From PHAA01 sp034927445 (GTDB taxonomy: Bacteria; Bacillota; Syntrophomonadia; Syntrophomonadales; Syntrophomonadaceae), in NCBI GenBank assembly GCA_034927445.1, contig JAYFPZ010000007.1, positions 1-64,000 of the forward strand: DNA of 64,000 nt, given 5' to 3'. Below the pieces are notes generated by a model that was not told the DNA's origin, made no database searches, and worked only from the letters and a program-made list of their open reading frames with translations. Both the position numbers and the translations under genes were made by a program. Below, in pieces: positions 33,324-41,348 of the stretch (positions are counted from its first letter, which is position 1; the number at the start of each line of letters is the position of its first letter).

Positions 33324-34196
33324 CTACACTTTTTTTGATGTCCTTTGGCCCAACAGCCCCTGGGGACGGATAATCAATACCAGGATAAGTATAGCAAATG
33401 CTATGGCATCCTTGTAGGAAGATGACAAGTAGGCAACGCCCATAATTTCCATAACCCCCAGGCTTAGCCCCCCGATCATGGCTCCCGGTACGGAGCCTAT
33501 GCCTCCGAGTACTGCCGCAGCAAACGCTTTCATACCGGCCATCGTACCCATATAAGGCCAAACCGCATTATAATATATACCTACCATCATTCCTCCGGCT
33601 GCAGCCAGCGCGGAACCGATGGCAAAGGTGGCGGAAATAACCCGGTTCACATTGATTCCCATCAGCGAGGATGCCTCCAAATCCTGGGAACACGCACGCA
33701 TGGCTTTGCCGATCTTGGTCTTTTGAATCAAAAGCTGCAGGGCAACCATAAGCAACGCTGACACCAGCAGGATGATGATTTGCAGTAAAGAAATCTGAAT
33801 GGCTCCCAGGGTATAGGTGCCGGTTCCCAGGACTTCGGGGTAGCGGGTGGTATTGGTCCCCCGGTAAAGCACCATTAACGTGGAAAGGAAAATAGATACG
33901 CCAATGGCGCTGATCAAGGCGGACAACCGCGAGGATTTGCCCCGTAAAGGGCGATAGGCTACCCTTTCCACCAGCATACCCAGCAACATGCAAAAGGCCA
34001 TGGCTCCCAGCAGGGCAACAAAGATATTCGTTCCGGCTGCAACCAGGAACAATCCCACAAAGGCTCCGAACATATAGATTTCTCCATGGGCGAAGTTTAT
34101 CAGTTGTACGATCCCATAGACCATGGTATACCCAAGTGCTATCAGGGCATAGGTGCTGCCCAGAGTAAGCCCGTTTATCAGTTGCTCCCAGAACAT
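33324..34196 (-). CDS. livH: Branched-chain amino-acid ABC transporter, permease LivH
   Basis: The product (290 residues) is a membrane permease beginning LINGLTLGSTYALIALGYTM and VYGIVQLINFAHGE, as in LivH, with the ATPase-contact loop RACSQDLEASSLMGINVNRV. AGGAGGAAGC precedes the ATG. It is separated from the binding-protein gene livK by about 380 bp containing strong hairpins, so expression of livK and livHMG may be uncoupled. Confidence 0.93.
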   Translation of the reverse strand: MFWEQLINGLTLGSTYALIALGYTMVYGIVQLINFAHGEIYMFGAFVGLFLVAAGTNIFVALLGAMAFCMLLGMLVERVAYRPLRGKSSRLSALISAIGVSIFLSTLMVLYRGTNTTRYPEVLGTGTYTLGAIQISLLQIIILLVSALLMVALQLLIQKTKIGKAMRACSQDLEASSLMGINVNRVISATFAIGSALAAAGGMMVGIYYNAVWPYMGTMAGMKAFAAAVLGGIGSVPGAMIGGLSLGVMEIMGVAYLSSSYKDAIAFAILILVLIIRPQGLLGQRTSKKV

Positions 34197-34363
34197 TAAG
34201 CTTCCTCCTGTAACGCATAAATTATATACAGTTTAACACAACCCAAATCAATTCTGGTGCAAGGGATTATGAAATACTGAGTCCAGATTTTTGCAGCCGG
34301 GAATAACCCGGGCAAGATCATAACTTTAATATTTCATAATTCCTCAACCATACATAATCCTGA

Positions 34364-34395
34364 CAGTGGCCCGTCCATATAAAGACGGGCCACTG
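34364..34395. other. Strong stem-loop between livK and livH
   Basis: CAGTGGCCCGTC and its exact complement GACGGGCCACTG form a perfect 12-bp GC-rich stem with an eight-base loop. No U-run follows in the minus (operon) direction. It probably protects or attenuates the upstream livK message, giving more binding protein than permease; a factor-dependent terminator is the alternative. Confidence 0.6.
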
Positions 34396-34427
34396 CGGGA
34401 TTTTGTTCAGTAATCAAACTCCTTTAG

Positions 34428-34505
34428 CCCCCCTCCTCCTCTATAGGCGGGGGATAAATCGATTTTTCCTCAGTGGTGGGTAGGGTCTCCGACTGAGGAG
34501 GCGTT
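34428..34505. repeat. CCTCTATAGG hairpin repeat plus CCTCAGT/ACTGAGG stem
   Basis: GCCCCCCTCCTCCTCTATAG followed by GCGGGGGATA forms an imperfect hairpin centred on CTATAG, and CCTCAGT (from 34476) pairs with ACTGAGG (to about 34500). A related sequence, CCCCTCGCCTCTATAGGTGG on the minus strand, occurs at 4986-5012 after the EFR1 gene, suggesting a dispersed hairpin element. Confidence 0.35.
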
Positions 34506-34579
34506 TGGATAAAACCGCTCGGGTTGCGATGCTCGCCCGCGTTTGGGCGCGCAATTCACGCAAGCGCTCATTGATTGAA

Positions 34580-35770
34580 CTATTTTGCCACTACGGAAAT
34601 CTTTTCAAGCAGGGCCGGGAATTTGTCACCTTTTACGGTAAGCAGGCAAACCGGGCTTTTGATCGGCTCACGGTTGGAACCAAAGGTCGTAACCCCTGAT
34701 ACACCGGGATAATCTTTCAATTTGGCCAATTCATTCTTGAAAACGCTTGGATCTGCACTCTTGGCATTTTCCATGGCCTGGGCCAGGATCATTACCGCGT
34801 CATAAAACTGGGCGGAAAACATATCCGGATCTTCATGGTATCTGGCCCGATAGGCCTCCAGGAATTTGGAGGTCTCAGCACTGGGCTGATCGGTGGAGAA
34901 GCCGGCATAGAAAATAACCTTTTCTTTAACCGCATCACCGCCAAGTTTAACCAGGTCCTGACCATAAAGGCCATCACCGCCGACCAACGTTATATCGAGG
35001 TTTTTCTGTTTGGCTTGATTCATAATCTGAGCCGCTTCGGTATAATAGCCGGTAAATACCAAGGCATCGGCTCCGGCATTCTTTAATTTGGTCACCTGGG
35101 CGGTAAAGTCGGTTTCACCGTCGTTAATGGTATCTTCCGCTACTATTTTGCCGCCTTTATCATTAATGGCCTGTTTAAAGATGGGAGTAAGCGCGGTACT
35201 GTAACCATTGTTGCCGGAGGTTATAACCGCCAGGTTCTTCCAGCCTTTTTGGTTGATCATCCAGTCAACCACTGCCGGAGCTGCCACCGTATCCAACAGC
35301 GTATTTCTGAACACATAATCGCCGATTTCTACAACTCCTGCCCCGGTAGCGCCGGCCGAGAAAATAACCACCTTGTTCTTCTGGGCAATATCAGCAGCCA
35401 CCTTGGTCAAACCGGTACACGGATCTCCCACTAAGGCAGTTACCTTGTCCTTGGTTATGTACTTGGTAGTAATGTTGGCTATTTCACTGGTTTCGCCCTT
35501 GTTATCCTCGTAAATGCCTTCGACTTGTTTGCCGAGTATTCCCCCCTTGGCGTTGAGCTCATCTATAGCCATTTCCATTCCCTTTTTACCAGGAATGCCG
35601 TAATTGGCCACCGAGCCGGTTAAAGCTCCCAGAAATCCCAATTTAATTGTATCCCCCTGGCCAGCGGCCTTGTCGCTGGTTGCTCCCTGGGAGCCGCAGC
35701 CTGCAAGTAAAGAAAACATCATCAATACACATAAAACCAGGGCTAATTTTTTTCTACCTTTACCCTTCAA
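34580..35770 (-). CDS. livK: Branched-chain amino-acid ABC transporter, substrate-binding lipoprotein LivK
   Basis: The 396-residue lipoprotein has a signal peptide ending VLMMFSLLAGC and a type I periplasmic-binding fold of two lobes (IKLGFLGALTGSVANYGIPG, EGIYEDNKGETSEIANITTK, FSAGATGAGVVEIG, NLAVITSGNNGYSTALTP). It captures branched-chain or related amino acids for LivHMG. The start is TTG at 35770 behind GGAGGGGAAAAGG. A TTGACA/GATAAT promoter lies 35 bp upstream. First gene of the operon. Confidence 0.92.
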   Translation of the reverse strand: MKGKGRKKLALVLCVLMMFSLLAGCGSQGATSDKAAGQGDTIKLGFLGALTGSVANYGIPGKKGMEMAIDELNAKGGILGKQVEGIYEDNKGETSEIANITTKYITKDKVTALVGDPCTGLTKVAADIAQKNKVVIFSAGATGAGVVEIGDYVFRNTLLDTVAAPAVVDWMINQKGWKNLAVITSGNNGYSTALTPIFKQAINDKGGKIVAEDTINDGETDFTAQVTKLKNAGADALVFTGYYTEAAQIMNQAKQKNLDITLVGGDGLYGQDLVKLGGDAVKEKVIFYAGFSTDQPSAETSKFLEAYRARYHEDPDMFSAQFYDAVMILAQAMENAKSADPSVFKNELAKLKDYPGVSGVTTFGSNREPIKSPVCLLTVKGDKFPALLEKISVVAK

Positions 35771-35804
35771 CCTTTTCCCCTCCTTAAATTATGACTTTCA
35801 AGAA

Positions 35805-35834
35805 ATTATCTGATGGTTTAATCAGGTTTGTCAA
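35805..35834 (-). promoter_or_regulatory. livK promoter
   Basis: On the minus strand TTGACA (35829-35834) and GATAAT (35805-35810) are 18 bp apart, 35 bp before the livK start codon. No riboswitch or T-box could be seen in the short leader. Confidence 0.7.
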
Positions 35835-36041
35835 TCCGATTCACAGCCCCATCGCTATTGTATCGCAGGCAATATCAGGTTTGAACGATCGGATAAATTC
35901 CGGATTTTCAGTTTCGTAATTCCTTGAAGCCGGCTATCGATTAAATCCTTCCCTCCCCCCAATATTATGACAATTTATCTATTCCCTTTATTGCTCCATA
36001 ATCCTGCCGTATCATAAAAAATTGTCCAATGGCCAGTTCGT

Positions 36042-36188
36042 TTAATCAAAATCGTTATAATCGTCCATGGCATATAGCATTGAATAAGTTTCATCCTCAC
36101 TGGTAACAGCCAGCAGACGGGCATTTTTGGCCTCATATTTCCTCACTACCCGCAGGGGATCCGTGGTTTTGATGCGTAAAATTAACAT
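36042..36188 (-). CDS. Small acidic protein (48 residues), unknown
   Basis: A 48-residue frame begins MLILRIKTTDPLRVVRKYEA, continues KNARLLAVTSEDETYSMLYA and ends in an acidic tail MDDYNDFD. AGGATG lies just before the ATG, and the start is 2 bp after the TGA of the YkgJ-like gene, so it is the last gene of the comFB-rnhA-YkgJ unit. No family is recognised; the predicted beta-alpha-beta pattern could be a small nucleic-acid or protein-binding module. Confidence 0.6.
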   Translation of the reverse strand: MLILRIKTTDPLRVVRKYEAKNARLLAVTSEDETYSMLYAMDDYNDFD

Positions 36189-36189
36189 A

Positions 36190-36855
36190 TCATCCTACTT
36201 CCTTTCCCATGGGCAGAAAATTATGCAAAGGCACATCTTCATAGCCCTGAGCTTGTAAAAAGCTGGCAACCCCCGCACTGCCCTGGTATTCGTCCAGCAA
36301 ACCGATAAACAAACGGTCAAAACTGCTGGCGCCTGAACCGCCTGCCGCAATGAGCCCCTGTTCTTGTGCAAAAATCTGAGTGGCAGCCGCACCCGACCAG
36401 GCAATTTTGTATATCAGTTCCTCGGTCTCGCCCAATAGAGGACTGCAAAGATAAAAACGGCAGATAAGCGAACGGATTGCATAAATGGTGCAGACATTAT
36501 TTTTCAAAAAAACGCAGGGATTGGGCTGTAATCTCAGAATGCCGACATCCCGTTTTTCCTGGTGGAAATAGCGGACCAGCAGATCTCCCCAATCCTGATC
36601 CAATACTACCGCCATTTTTTTGAAAGCAATCAGATCCGGAATTACATAGGCGGTGTTGCAGCAATTAGACTGACATCCTTTGCACAGGTCATGATTGTTG
36701 GCGGCATATTGTTTAAATATTGATTGATCATCGCACCAGGGCTGCCAGGCATCCAATAAATCCTGTACCGAAGCCGGACCGTTGATCCGCACACCTAACC
36801 CTAATTTGCCGTTTTCGACGGCATTATATACTTCAACATTACCATGCCGCTCCAA
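36190..36855 (-). CDS. YkgJ family cysteine-cluster protein
   Basis: The 221-residue protein has the conserved cysteine pattern of the YkgJ/UPF0153 family: CKGCQSNCC near residue 60, then NPCVFLKNNVCTIYAIRSLI and CRFYLC. These cysteines bind zinc or an iron-sulfur cluster. Function is unknown. It starts 2 bp after the end of rnhA, so it is cotranscribed with rnhA and comFB. Confidence 0.85.
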   Translation of the reverse strand: MERHGNVEVYNAVENGKLGLGVRINGPASVQDLLDAWQPWCDDQSIFKQYAANNHDLCKGCQSNCCNTAYVIPDLIAFKKMAVVLDQDWGDLLVRYFHQEKRDVGILRLQPNPCVFLKNNVCTIYAIRSLICRFYLCSPLLGETEELIYKIAWSGAAATQIFAQEQGLIAAGGSGASSFDRLFIGLLDEYQGSAGVASFLQAQGYEDVPLHNFLPMGKEVG

Positions 36856-36857
36856 GC

Positions 36858-37295
36858 TTACAGCTCCTTAATCGCCTGACGGGCCAATTCATCACAGCGC
36901 TCATTGTACTGGTCGCCGGCATGTCCTTTAACCTTGAGCAGCTTGACTCTATTTTTACGGGTTAGCTCCAGCAATTGCCGCCAAAGATCCTGATTGGCTA
37001 CAGGTTCCTTTTTACTGTTGCGCCAGCCGTTTTTTTGCCATTTATCCAGCCATTTCTGCTGAAAAGCATTAACCACATAAGCGCTGTCCGAGTAAACTGT
37101 AATCTCCCAATCGGCGACTTTCAAAGCGCCCAGGGCGCCGATTACCGCCTGCAGTTCCATGCGCTGGTTGGTGGTTTCCCGTTCTCCGCCGCTGATTTCT
37201 TTGATCTGATCTCTGAAAAGCAAAACGGCGCCCCACCCCCCTGGACCGGGATTGCCGGAACAAGCTCCATCAGTGTAAATGGTTACGCCCTTCAT
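36858..37295 (-). CDS. rnhA: Ribonuclease HI
   Basis: The 145-residue enzyme cleaves RNA in RNA-DNA hybrids. The four catalytic carboxylates are visible in YTDGACSGNPGPGGW (Asp), RMELQAVI (Glu), VYSDSAYVV (Asp) and NERCDELAR (Asp), together with the basic handle region KWLDKWQKNGWRNSKK. The C-terminal His is in VKGHAGDQYNERCD. It overlaps comFB by 4 bp. Confidence 0.96.
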   Translation of the reverse strand: MKGVTIYTDGACSGNPGPGGWGAVLLFRDQIKEISGGERETTNQRMELQAVIGALGALKVADWEITVYSDSAYVVNAFQQKWLDKWQKNGWRNSKKEPVANQDLWRQLLELTRKNRVKLLKVKGHAGDQYNERCDELARQAIKEL

Positions 37296-37570
37296 ATGCT
37301 TTCAGAATTATGGCGCGGATTGGCACTGACTTTCTCTACCGCCTCGGTAAGAACAATTATGAGGTCAAGATAATACTGGTTTTCCATAAATTGCGCCCGG
37401 GTTATGGCCGAACCTTTTACCGTAGCCACATAGTGGGGTTTGAGCTTATTAAGGGCATAAGCTGCAATATCGGACTTGCATATCTCGCAACGGCACATAC
37501 CTGGTTTATGGTCCATTACGGTTTCCATATTGTCCCAAACAATTTTCTCCATGATATTCTCGATTGGCAT
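37292..37570 (-). CDS. comFB: ComFB-like late competence protein
   Basis: The 92-residue protein begins with an amphipathic helix (NIMEKIVWDNMETVM) and has CRCEICKSDIAAYALNKLKP, the Cys-X2-Cys-containing signature of the ComFB family, which also includes c-di-nucleotide-binding members in cyanobacteria. In B. subtilis comFB lies in the competence operon; here it heads an rnhA-containing unit with no comFA or comFC. The ATG follows GGAGGGATATC. Role in this organism unknown. Confidence 0.82.
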   Translation of the reverse strand: MPIENIMEKIVWDNMETVMDHKPGMCRCEICKSDIAAYALNKLKPHYVATVKGSAITRAQFMENQYYLDLIIVLTEAVEKVSANPRHNSESI

Positions 37571-37605
37571 TGATATCCCTCCTCAACTAAAACTTGTTTT
37601 CTCCA

Positions 37606-37769
37606 TAGTACACTGTCAGCCCTAATTGTGTGTGATATTCATCGAGTTAAATTTCTGTAGAACAAGGCGGAGGATTGAGTAATACTTATTGTATTGCGAT
37701 TGACGACAACGAAGTTATACAGGAATTTAACCGATGAGAGCATATAGAATTAGGGCTGACAGTGTACTA
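37606..37769. repeat. MITE-like inverted-repeat element, 164 bp
   Basis: TAGTACACTGTCAGCCCTAA with two further T at the left (37606-37627) is the exact reverse complement of the right end (37748-37769). Inside, CATCGAGTTAAATTTCTGTA pairs imperfectly with TACAGGAATTTAACCGATG, so most of the element folds into one long hairpin with GATTGAGTAATACTTATTGT near the tip. No protein is encoded. The right end overlaps the 3' end of the HAD gene and supplies its last codons and stop. Confidence 0.8.
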
Positions 37770-38478
37770 ATAAGGAAAGCAATTCTTTGATTTCTCTTAT
37801 TTGAAAATCACATTCCTCACACTTGGCTGTTTCGGCCGGCGCCAACCAGATAGCCCTCATTCCTGCCCTTTTAGCTCCGGCAACATCGGTGCTGCGGTTG
37901 TCTCCCACATGAGCCGCTTCATTGCCTGGTATATCCAGTTTTTCCAGGGCATATGCAAAGATCTTTACATTGGGTTTGGCCCACTGTACTTCGTCCGAAA
38001 ACAAGGCAAAGGCAAAATATTTAAAAATGTCATCTGCTTTCATAATCTCCCGCAGGAGCTTTCCCGGAGTCGCTCCGGTGTTGCAGATAACGGCCAGTTT
38101 AAATTTCTCAGCCAGCAGAGGCAAGGTTTCGTACACGCCATGGTTTACCTGAGGGGGATAATTAGCCAGAACCTTTGTATAGGTATTATATACCCGGTTC
38201 CAGTCTTCCAGATTAAGTTCAATCCGGAGCTGCTTAAGAATAAAATCAACATGCCCCCGGGGGGTTATATCCAAGCCGCATTCAATCTGATAGTGATTGG
38301 CATATTGCCAGCAATCATAGAATGCCTGGCTAATAGCTTCATGTTCCGCTTTATAACCTAGATCCTGTAAAGTATCGGCAAAAGCGTTTATGCGGCGCAG
38401 GGACGTTCCCATCTGATCGGGCGTTTTATAAAGAGTGTCCCAAAAATCAAAGGTGATTGCTTTAAGCACCCTCTTCAC
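37750..38478 (-). CDS. HAD superfamily hydrolase (phosphatase-like)
   Basis: The 242-residue protein has the HAD motifs: ITFDFWDTLY (nucleophile Asp at residue 10 and general acid Asp), VICNTGATP (Thr), the Lys region VQWAKPNVKIF and VGDNRSTDVAGAKRAGM (acidic pair). The C1 cap is helical. Substrate unknown. The last residues, LVHCQP and the TAA, are encoded by the inverted repeat of the element at 37606-37769, so the original C-terminus was probably replaced, apparently without touching the catalytic core. Confidence 0.88.
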   Translation of the reverse strand: MKRVLKAITFDFWDTLYKTPDQMGTSLRRINAFADTLQDLGYKAEHEAISQAFYDCWQYANHYQIECGLDITPRGHVDFILKQLRIELNLEDWNRVYNTYTKVLANYPPQVNHGVYETLPLLAEKFKLAVICNTGATPGKLLREIMKADDIFKYFAFALFSDEVQWAKPNVKIFAYALEKLDIPGNEAAHVGDNRSTDVAGAKRAGMRAIWLAPAETAKCEECDFQIREIKELLSLLVHCQP

Positions 38479-38520
38479 TCCCTCAACTTACTAGACTCAG
38501 GGTCAATCAACCTGGTTGCA

Positions 38521-38823
38521 TCAGGACTCCATAACCTTTTTAGTGGTGCTTTCAGACTGTTCCACAAATCCCTTGACATCACCGTCAAGTATGGCCTCAT
38601 TATCTTTTTGCCGTTCTTGGTTCAGGCTGCGGGCCCGGTCTTTCACAGTATTGTTATCGGTGCTGTAGAATCCGGGGCCTTTAAGCACAATGCCTATATT
38701 CTTGCTGATCAGTCTATGGACTGGCCCTCCGCACTCAGGACATACCTGCAGAGCCGGCTCGGTTATTTTTTGCACCTTTTCAAAACGTCCGCACTTTTCA
38801 CACCTGTAATCATATGTTGGCAT
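38521..38823 (-). CDS. FmdB family zinc-ribbon protein
   Basis: The 100-residue protein starts MPTYDYRCEKCGRFEKVQKI and has a second pair CPECGGPVHRLIS, giving a four-cysteine zinc ribbon (residues 1-45) typical of FmdB/CxxC_CxxC_SSSS proteins. The rest is a charged tail. FmdB-type proteins are putative regulators of formamidase or amidase genes; true function is uncertain. The ATG at 38823 follows AGGAGTGTG. Confidence 0.88.
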   Translation of the reverse strand: MPTYDYRCEKCGRFEKVQKITEPALQVCPECGGPVHRLISKNIGIVLKGPGFYSTDNNTVKDRARSLNQERQKDNEAILDGDVKGFVEQSESTTKKVMES

Positions 38824-38844
38824 TTCTGTCACACTCCTGCAATA

Positions 38845-39549
38845 TTAAATACTGCCCACGGAAAGACTAAAATATATGAGAATACATATTATTCCGTTCC
38901 ATACTCCGTGAGCTGCCATTGAAACTAAAATACTGCCGCTCTTTTCATATATATAGCACAAAGCTGCTCCCCCAACGGCCAAGGGCAGGGCGCGCCATAA
39001 ATCATAATGGGCCAGACCGAAGACCATGCCGGCGGCGACCGCTCCCCCGGCAGCGCCTAAATATTTCCTTAATAACGGATAAACCATCCCCCGGTAGAAA
39101 ATTTCCTCCGATATAGGAGCGAGTATGGTGGCCGCCGCCGCTAATACCAAAAAGTCAGGCAGCCTGCTGGCCGAACGCAGCAGTTCTTCGATGGACTGCG
39201 GCTGCAAATCAGGCTGAAAATATTTTAACACAAGACCCATAATTAGTACCATAATTATCAACAGGATACCTCCAAGTATCCCGTAAATCCCTAAGTCGGC
39301 CAGCCGGGCCGGACGCAATCCCAGATCGCTCCATTTGCCCTGCTTAAACAGAACCGCCAACAAATAAACGAACAGGATCGTGGCCAGAAACTGCACCCCA
39401 AAAGCAGTAAGAAAATACTGCATTTCGCTAGCTCCGGTTTCGAGCATCAGCCGCTGGACTATTAAACTGGTTCCTAATATGGCCAGATAAACCACAATTA
39501 CATCTATGAACCCCCAGCGGGGTTTGATCTCCAATTCAATCTCCCCCAA
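38845..39549 (-). CDS. CPBP family intramembrane glutamic metalloprotease
   Basis: The 234-residue membrane protein has about six to eight helices and the Abi/CAAX-protease motifs: PISEEIFYRGMVYPLL (EExxxR), MVFGLAHYDLWRAL (FxxxH) and AAHGVWNG (second His). Members cleave prenylated proteins, process bacteriocin-related peptides or act on membrane regulators. Neighbouring genes give no hint of the substrate. It is 22 bp upstream of the fmdB gene on the same strand. Confidence 0.9.
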   Translation of the reverse strand: MGEIELEIKPRWGFIDVIVVYLAILGTSLIVQRLMLETGASEMQYFLTAFGVQFLATILFVYLLAVLFKQGKWSDLGLRPARLADLGIYGILGGILLIIMVLIMGLVLKYFQPDLQPQSIEELLRSASRLPDFLVLAAAATILAPISEEIFYRGMVYPLLRKYLGAAGGAVAAGMVFGLAHYDLWRALPLAVGGAALCYIYEKSGSILVSMAAHGVWNGIICILIYFSLSVGSI

Positions 39550-39672
39550 TCTTCCATATTATACTGCAAAATTTTGGTTTTCACCTGATTAATTACCCCT
39601 AACCAATGATTGAAATCAGGGAGGGAGGGAATAATAAACCTGAAAAATCTAATTATTGGGAGGTAGGTTGAG

Positions 39673-40149
39673 TTGACAGCGTTAGCCTTCATTTTTATTG
39701 CCGCCTTGGTATTGCTCCTGCTGGTTTATTGGATTTTAAATACCGGTCAGAAATATGATCATATAATAACAAATCCCGCTGATTTTAATTTTGAACTTGC
39801 TTCGGAACTGGCGCTGGACGGACGCGACGAATTTTATTTAGCCCAGAATACCATCAAAATTCAGCTCAGCGGCAACGAGTACGGCCAGGTTTTCTGGAAT
39901 CTGGGCCGGGCCCAATGGGAAAAGGTTTGTGCTGAAAATGGCTTGAAACCAGATATTCGGCAGATTGTGCTGCGTCTTGCCGAAATCGGGGACAGAGTTG
40001 ACTACTCGGATATGTGGGTGATGACTACCGCCGGCCAGTATCGTTTCAGACTAAAGCCGGGAAATTGTTATTATATGACCCTGGGAATAAAACATGGTCA
40101 GCTTTTTATTCCGATTCTTACTTCCAACACAATTATGCTACATGGTTAG
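39673..40149 (+). CDS. Membrane-anchored protein with DUF4912-like domain (tentative)
   Basis: The 158-residue protein begins with one membrane helix (ALAFIFIAALVLLLLVYWIL) and has a soluble domain outside or facing the cytoplasm. The end, NCYYMTLGIKHGQLFIPI and the following LTSNTI, resembles the YxxELG...FxPLxxSN pattern of DUF4912 proteins, but the match is from memory and weak. TTG at 39673 follows GGGAGGTAGG. It stands alone, converging with the first ger operon. Confidence 0.55.
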   Translation: MTALAFIFIAALVLLLLVYWILNTGQKYDHIITNPADFNFELASELALDGRDEFYLAQNTIKIQLSGNEYGQVFWNLGRAQWEKVCAENGLKPDIRQIVLRLAEIGDRVDYSDMWVMTTAGQYRFRLKPGNCYYMTLGIKHGQLFIPILTSNTIMLHG

Positions 40150-40165
40150 AAATAGCTTTCATAAT

Positions 40166-40205
40166 GAGGCCGGTCAGCCCGTCGGCTTATTTGATCGGCC
40201 TTTTT
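40166..40205. terminator. Terminator between DUF4912-like gene and gerC
   Basis: AGGCCGGTCA pairs with TGATCGGCCT (one G-U or mismatch) around a loop containing GCCCGTCGGC, followed by TTTTT on the plus strand. It lies 16 bp after the plus-strand stop codon and 7 bp from the convergent gerC stop, so it may serve both. Confidence 0.8.
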
Positions 40206-40211
40206 GGTTCT

Positions 40212-41348
40212 TTAAGCCTCCCCTCCTACGTTTTCCAGTTTTACTTTAACATCAACTTTTATATCTACATTTTCGATAAAATTCTGGTCAATCCTGTCTT
40301 CTAATTCATACCTCCACTGGGCCAGGGCATATTTACTGATGTCGATACAATCCACCTTGTACTGATCCTGCATTTTCTTAATAAATTGGTTGCATCCGGC
40401 GGCAACATCACCAGCAACCTGGTCCTCAATTCTGGTGCGCATGGCTTCATTTTCGGTAAACAAAACCTCGCTGGACTGCTCCGCCAAATAACCGATCAGG
40501 TTTATACTGACGTAGAAAGTAAAATTATCGCCATTGCGTTCCACCCTGACTTTCCTTTGGTTGACTACATTAACCGAACCCAAATTAGGCCCCTGATTTT
40601 CCCCGGTTAATATAAAAGGCAGATTTCCGGTTGATTTAATTCCTCTTAACATCACCAGGTACTGGGTTTCATTCAGGTCGGCCTTGCCCACCATTTTGTC
40701 TTTATTAAAAATGGCCGAACCCACGAATTGTACCCTATCATTCCTTATCCCTAAAAGAGGCATAACCGGATTTTTGCCGGGACTTTGATCAACCTCAAAA
40801 CAGTGCAGGGTGGTAGCGGGCATAAAAGCTCTTTGGTTGACTGATCTAAGCAGCATGCGCAGGTAGTCTCCCATACTGGGGTAGTCTTTGATGGGGGTAC
40901 GCAGAATGTCTTCACCTCTTCCTTCCGCCACGGCATAATTTTCAGTATGGGGATTTAAGGCTCCGCGGGCCAGGGCGTCATTAACCCTATTTAAACCGGT
41001 TGCTGCCAGATCTTTGCCAAAAACAATGGTGCTGGCCACACCCGCCGAATATTCACCCGGCAGGGAATAGGCCTCCTGGCCTCGGGCACTGCCGATCAGC
41101 AAGCCGGAGGTTTTGTGGATTGTAAACCTGGACTCGACCTCCGGTGAAACAGTTGGAATAACTATGGTCAAGTCAACCTTTTGGTCATCCGGCAGGAGGG
41201 CGCCGGGAAAGCTGCCGGTTTCTTCATGCAGGTCATAAGCCCCCAGCTGGGGAAAAGCGGTGGTATTGATATCACGATAATCCCAGCAGCCGGAAAGACC
41301 AACTATTGGAAAGATTATCAGAGCTGCGCCCATTATCCTCCTAAGCAC
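40212..41348 (-). CDS. gerC: Ger(x)C family spore germination lipoprotein (operon 1)
   Basis: The 378-residue lipoprotein has a signal peptide ending FPIVGLSGC and the conserved GCWDYRDINTTAF start, then the two-domain GerC fold (about 40-200 and 210-370, with the C-terminal KVRVERNGDNFTFYVSINLIGYL). GerC is the outer lipoprotein of the germinant receptor in the spore inner membrane. It is the last gene of the operon gerA-gerB-gerC and overlaps gerB by 8 bp. Confidence 0.9.
   Translation of the reverse strand: MLRRIMGAALIIFPIVGLSGCWDYRDINTTAFPQLGAYDLHEETGSFPGALLPDDQKVDLTIVIPTVSPEVESRFTIHKTSGLLIGSARGQEAYSLPGEYSAGVASTIVFGKDLAATGLNRVNDALARGALNPHTENYAVAEGRGEDILRTPIKDYPSMGDYLRMLLRSVNQRAFMPATTLHCFEVDQSPGKNPVMPLLGIRNDRVQFVGSAIFNKDKMVGKADLNETQYLVMLRGIKSTGNLPFILTGENQGPNLGSVNVVNQRKVRVERNGDNFTFYVSINLIGYLAEQSSEVLFTENEAMRTRIEDQVAGDVAAGCNQFIKKMQDQYKVDCIDISKYALAQWRYELEDRIDQNFIENVDIKVDVKVKLENVGGEA

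Larger units (their letters stand above)
34197..34579. other. livK-livH intercistronic region
   Basis: About 380 bp with no gene. It contains two hairpin-forming segments (34364-34395 and 34428-34505, listed separately) and near the livH end AT-rich DNA that may hold a secondary promoter. Confidence 0.5.
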
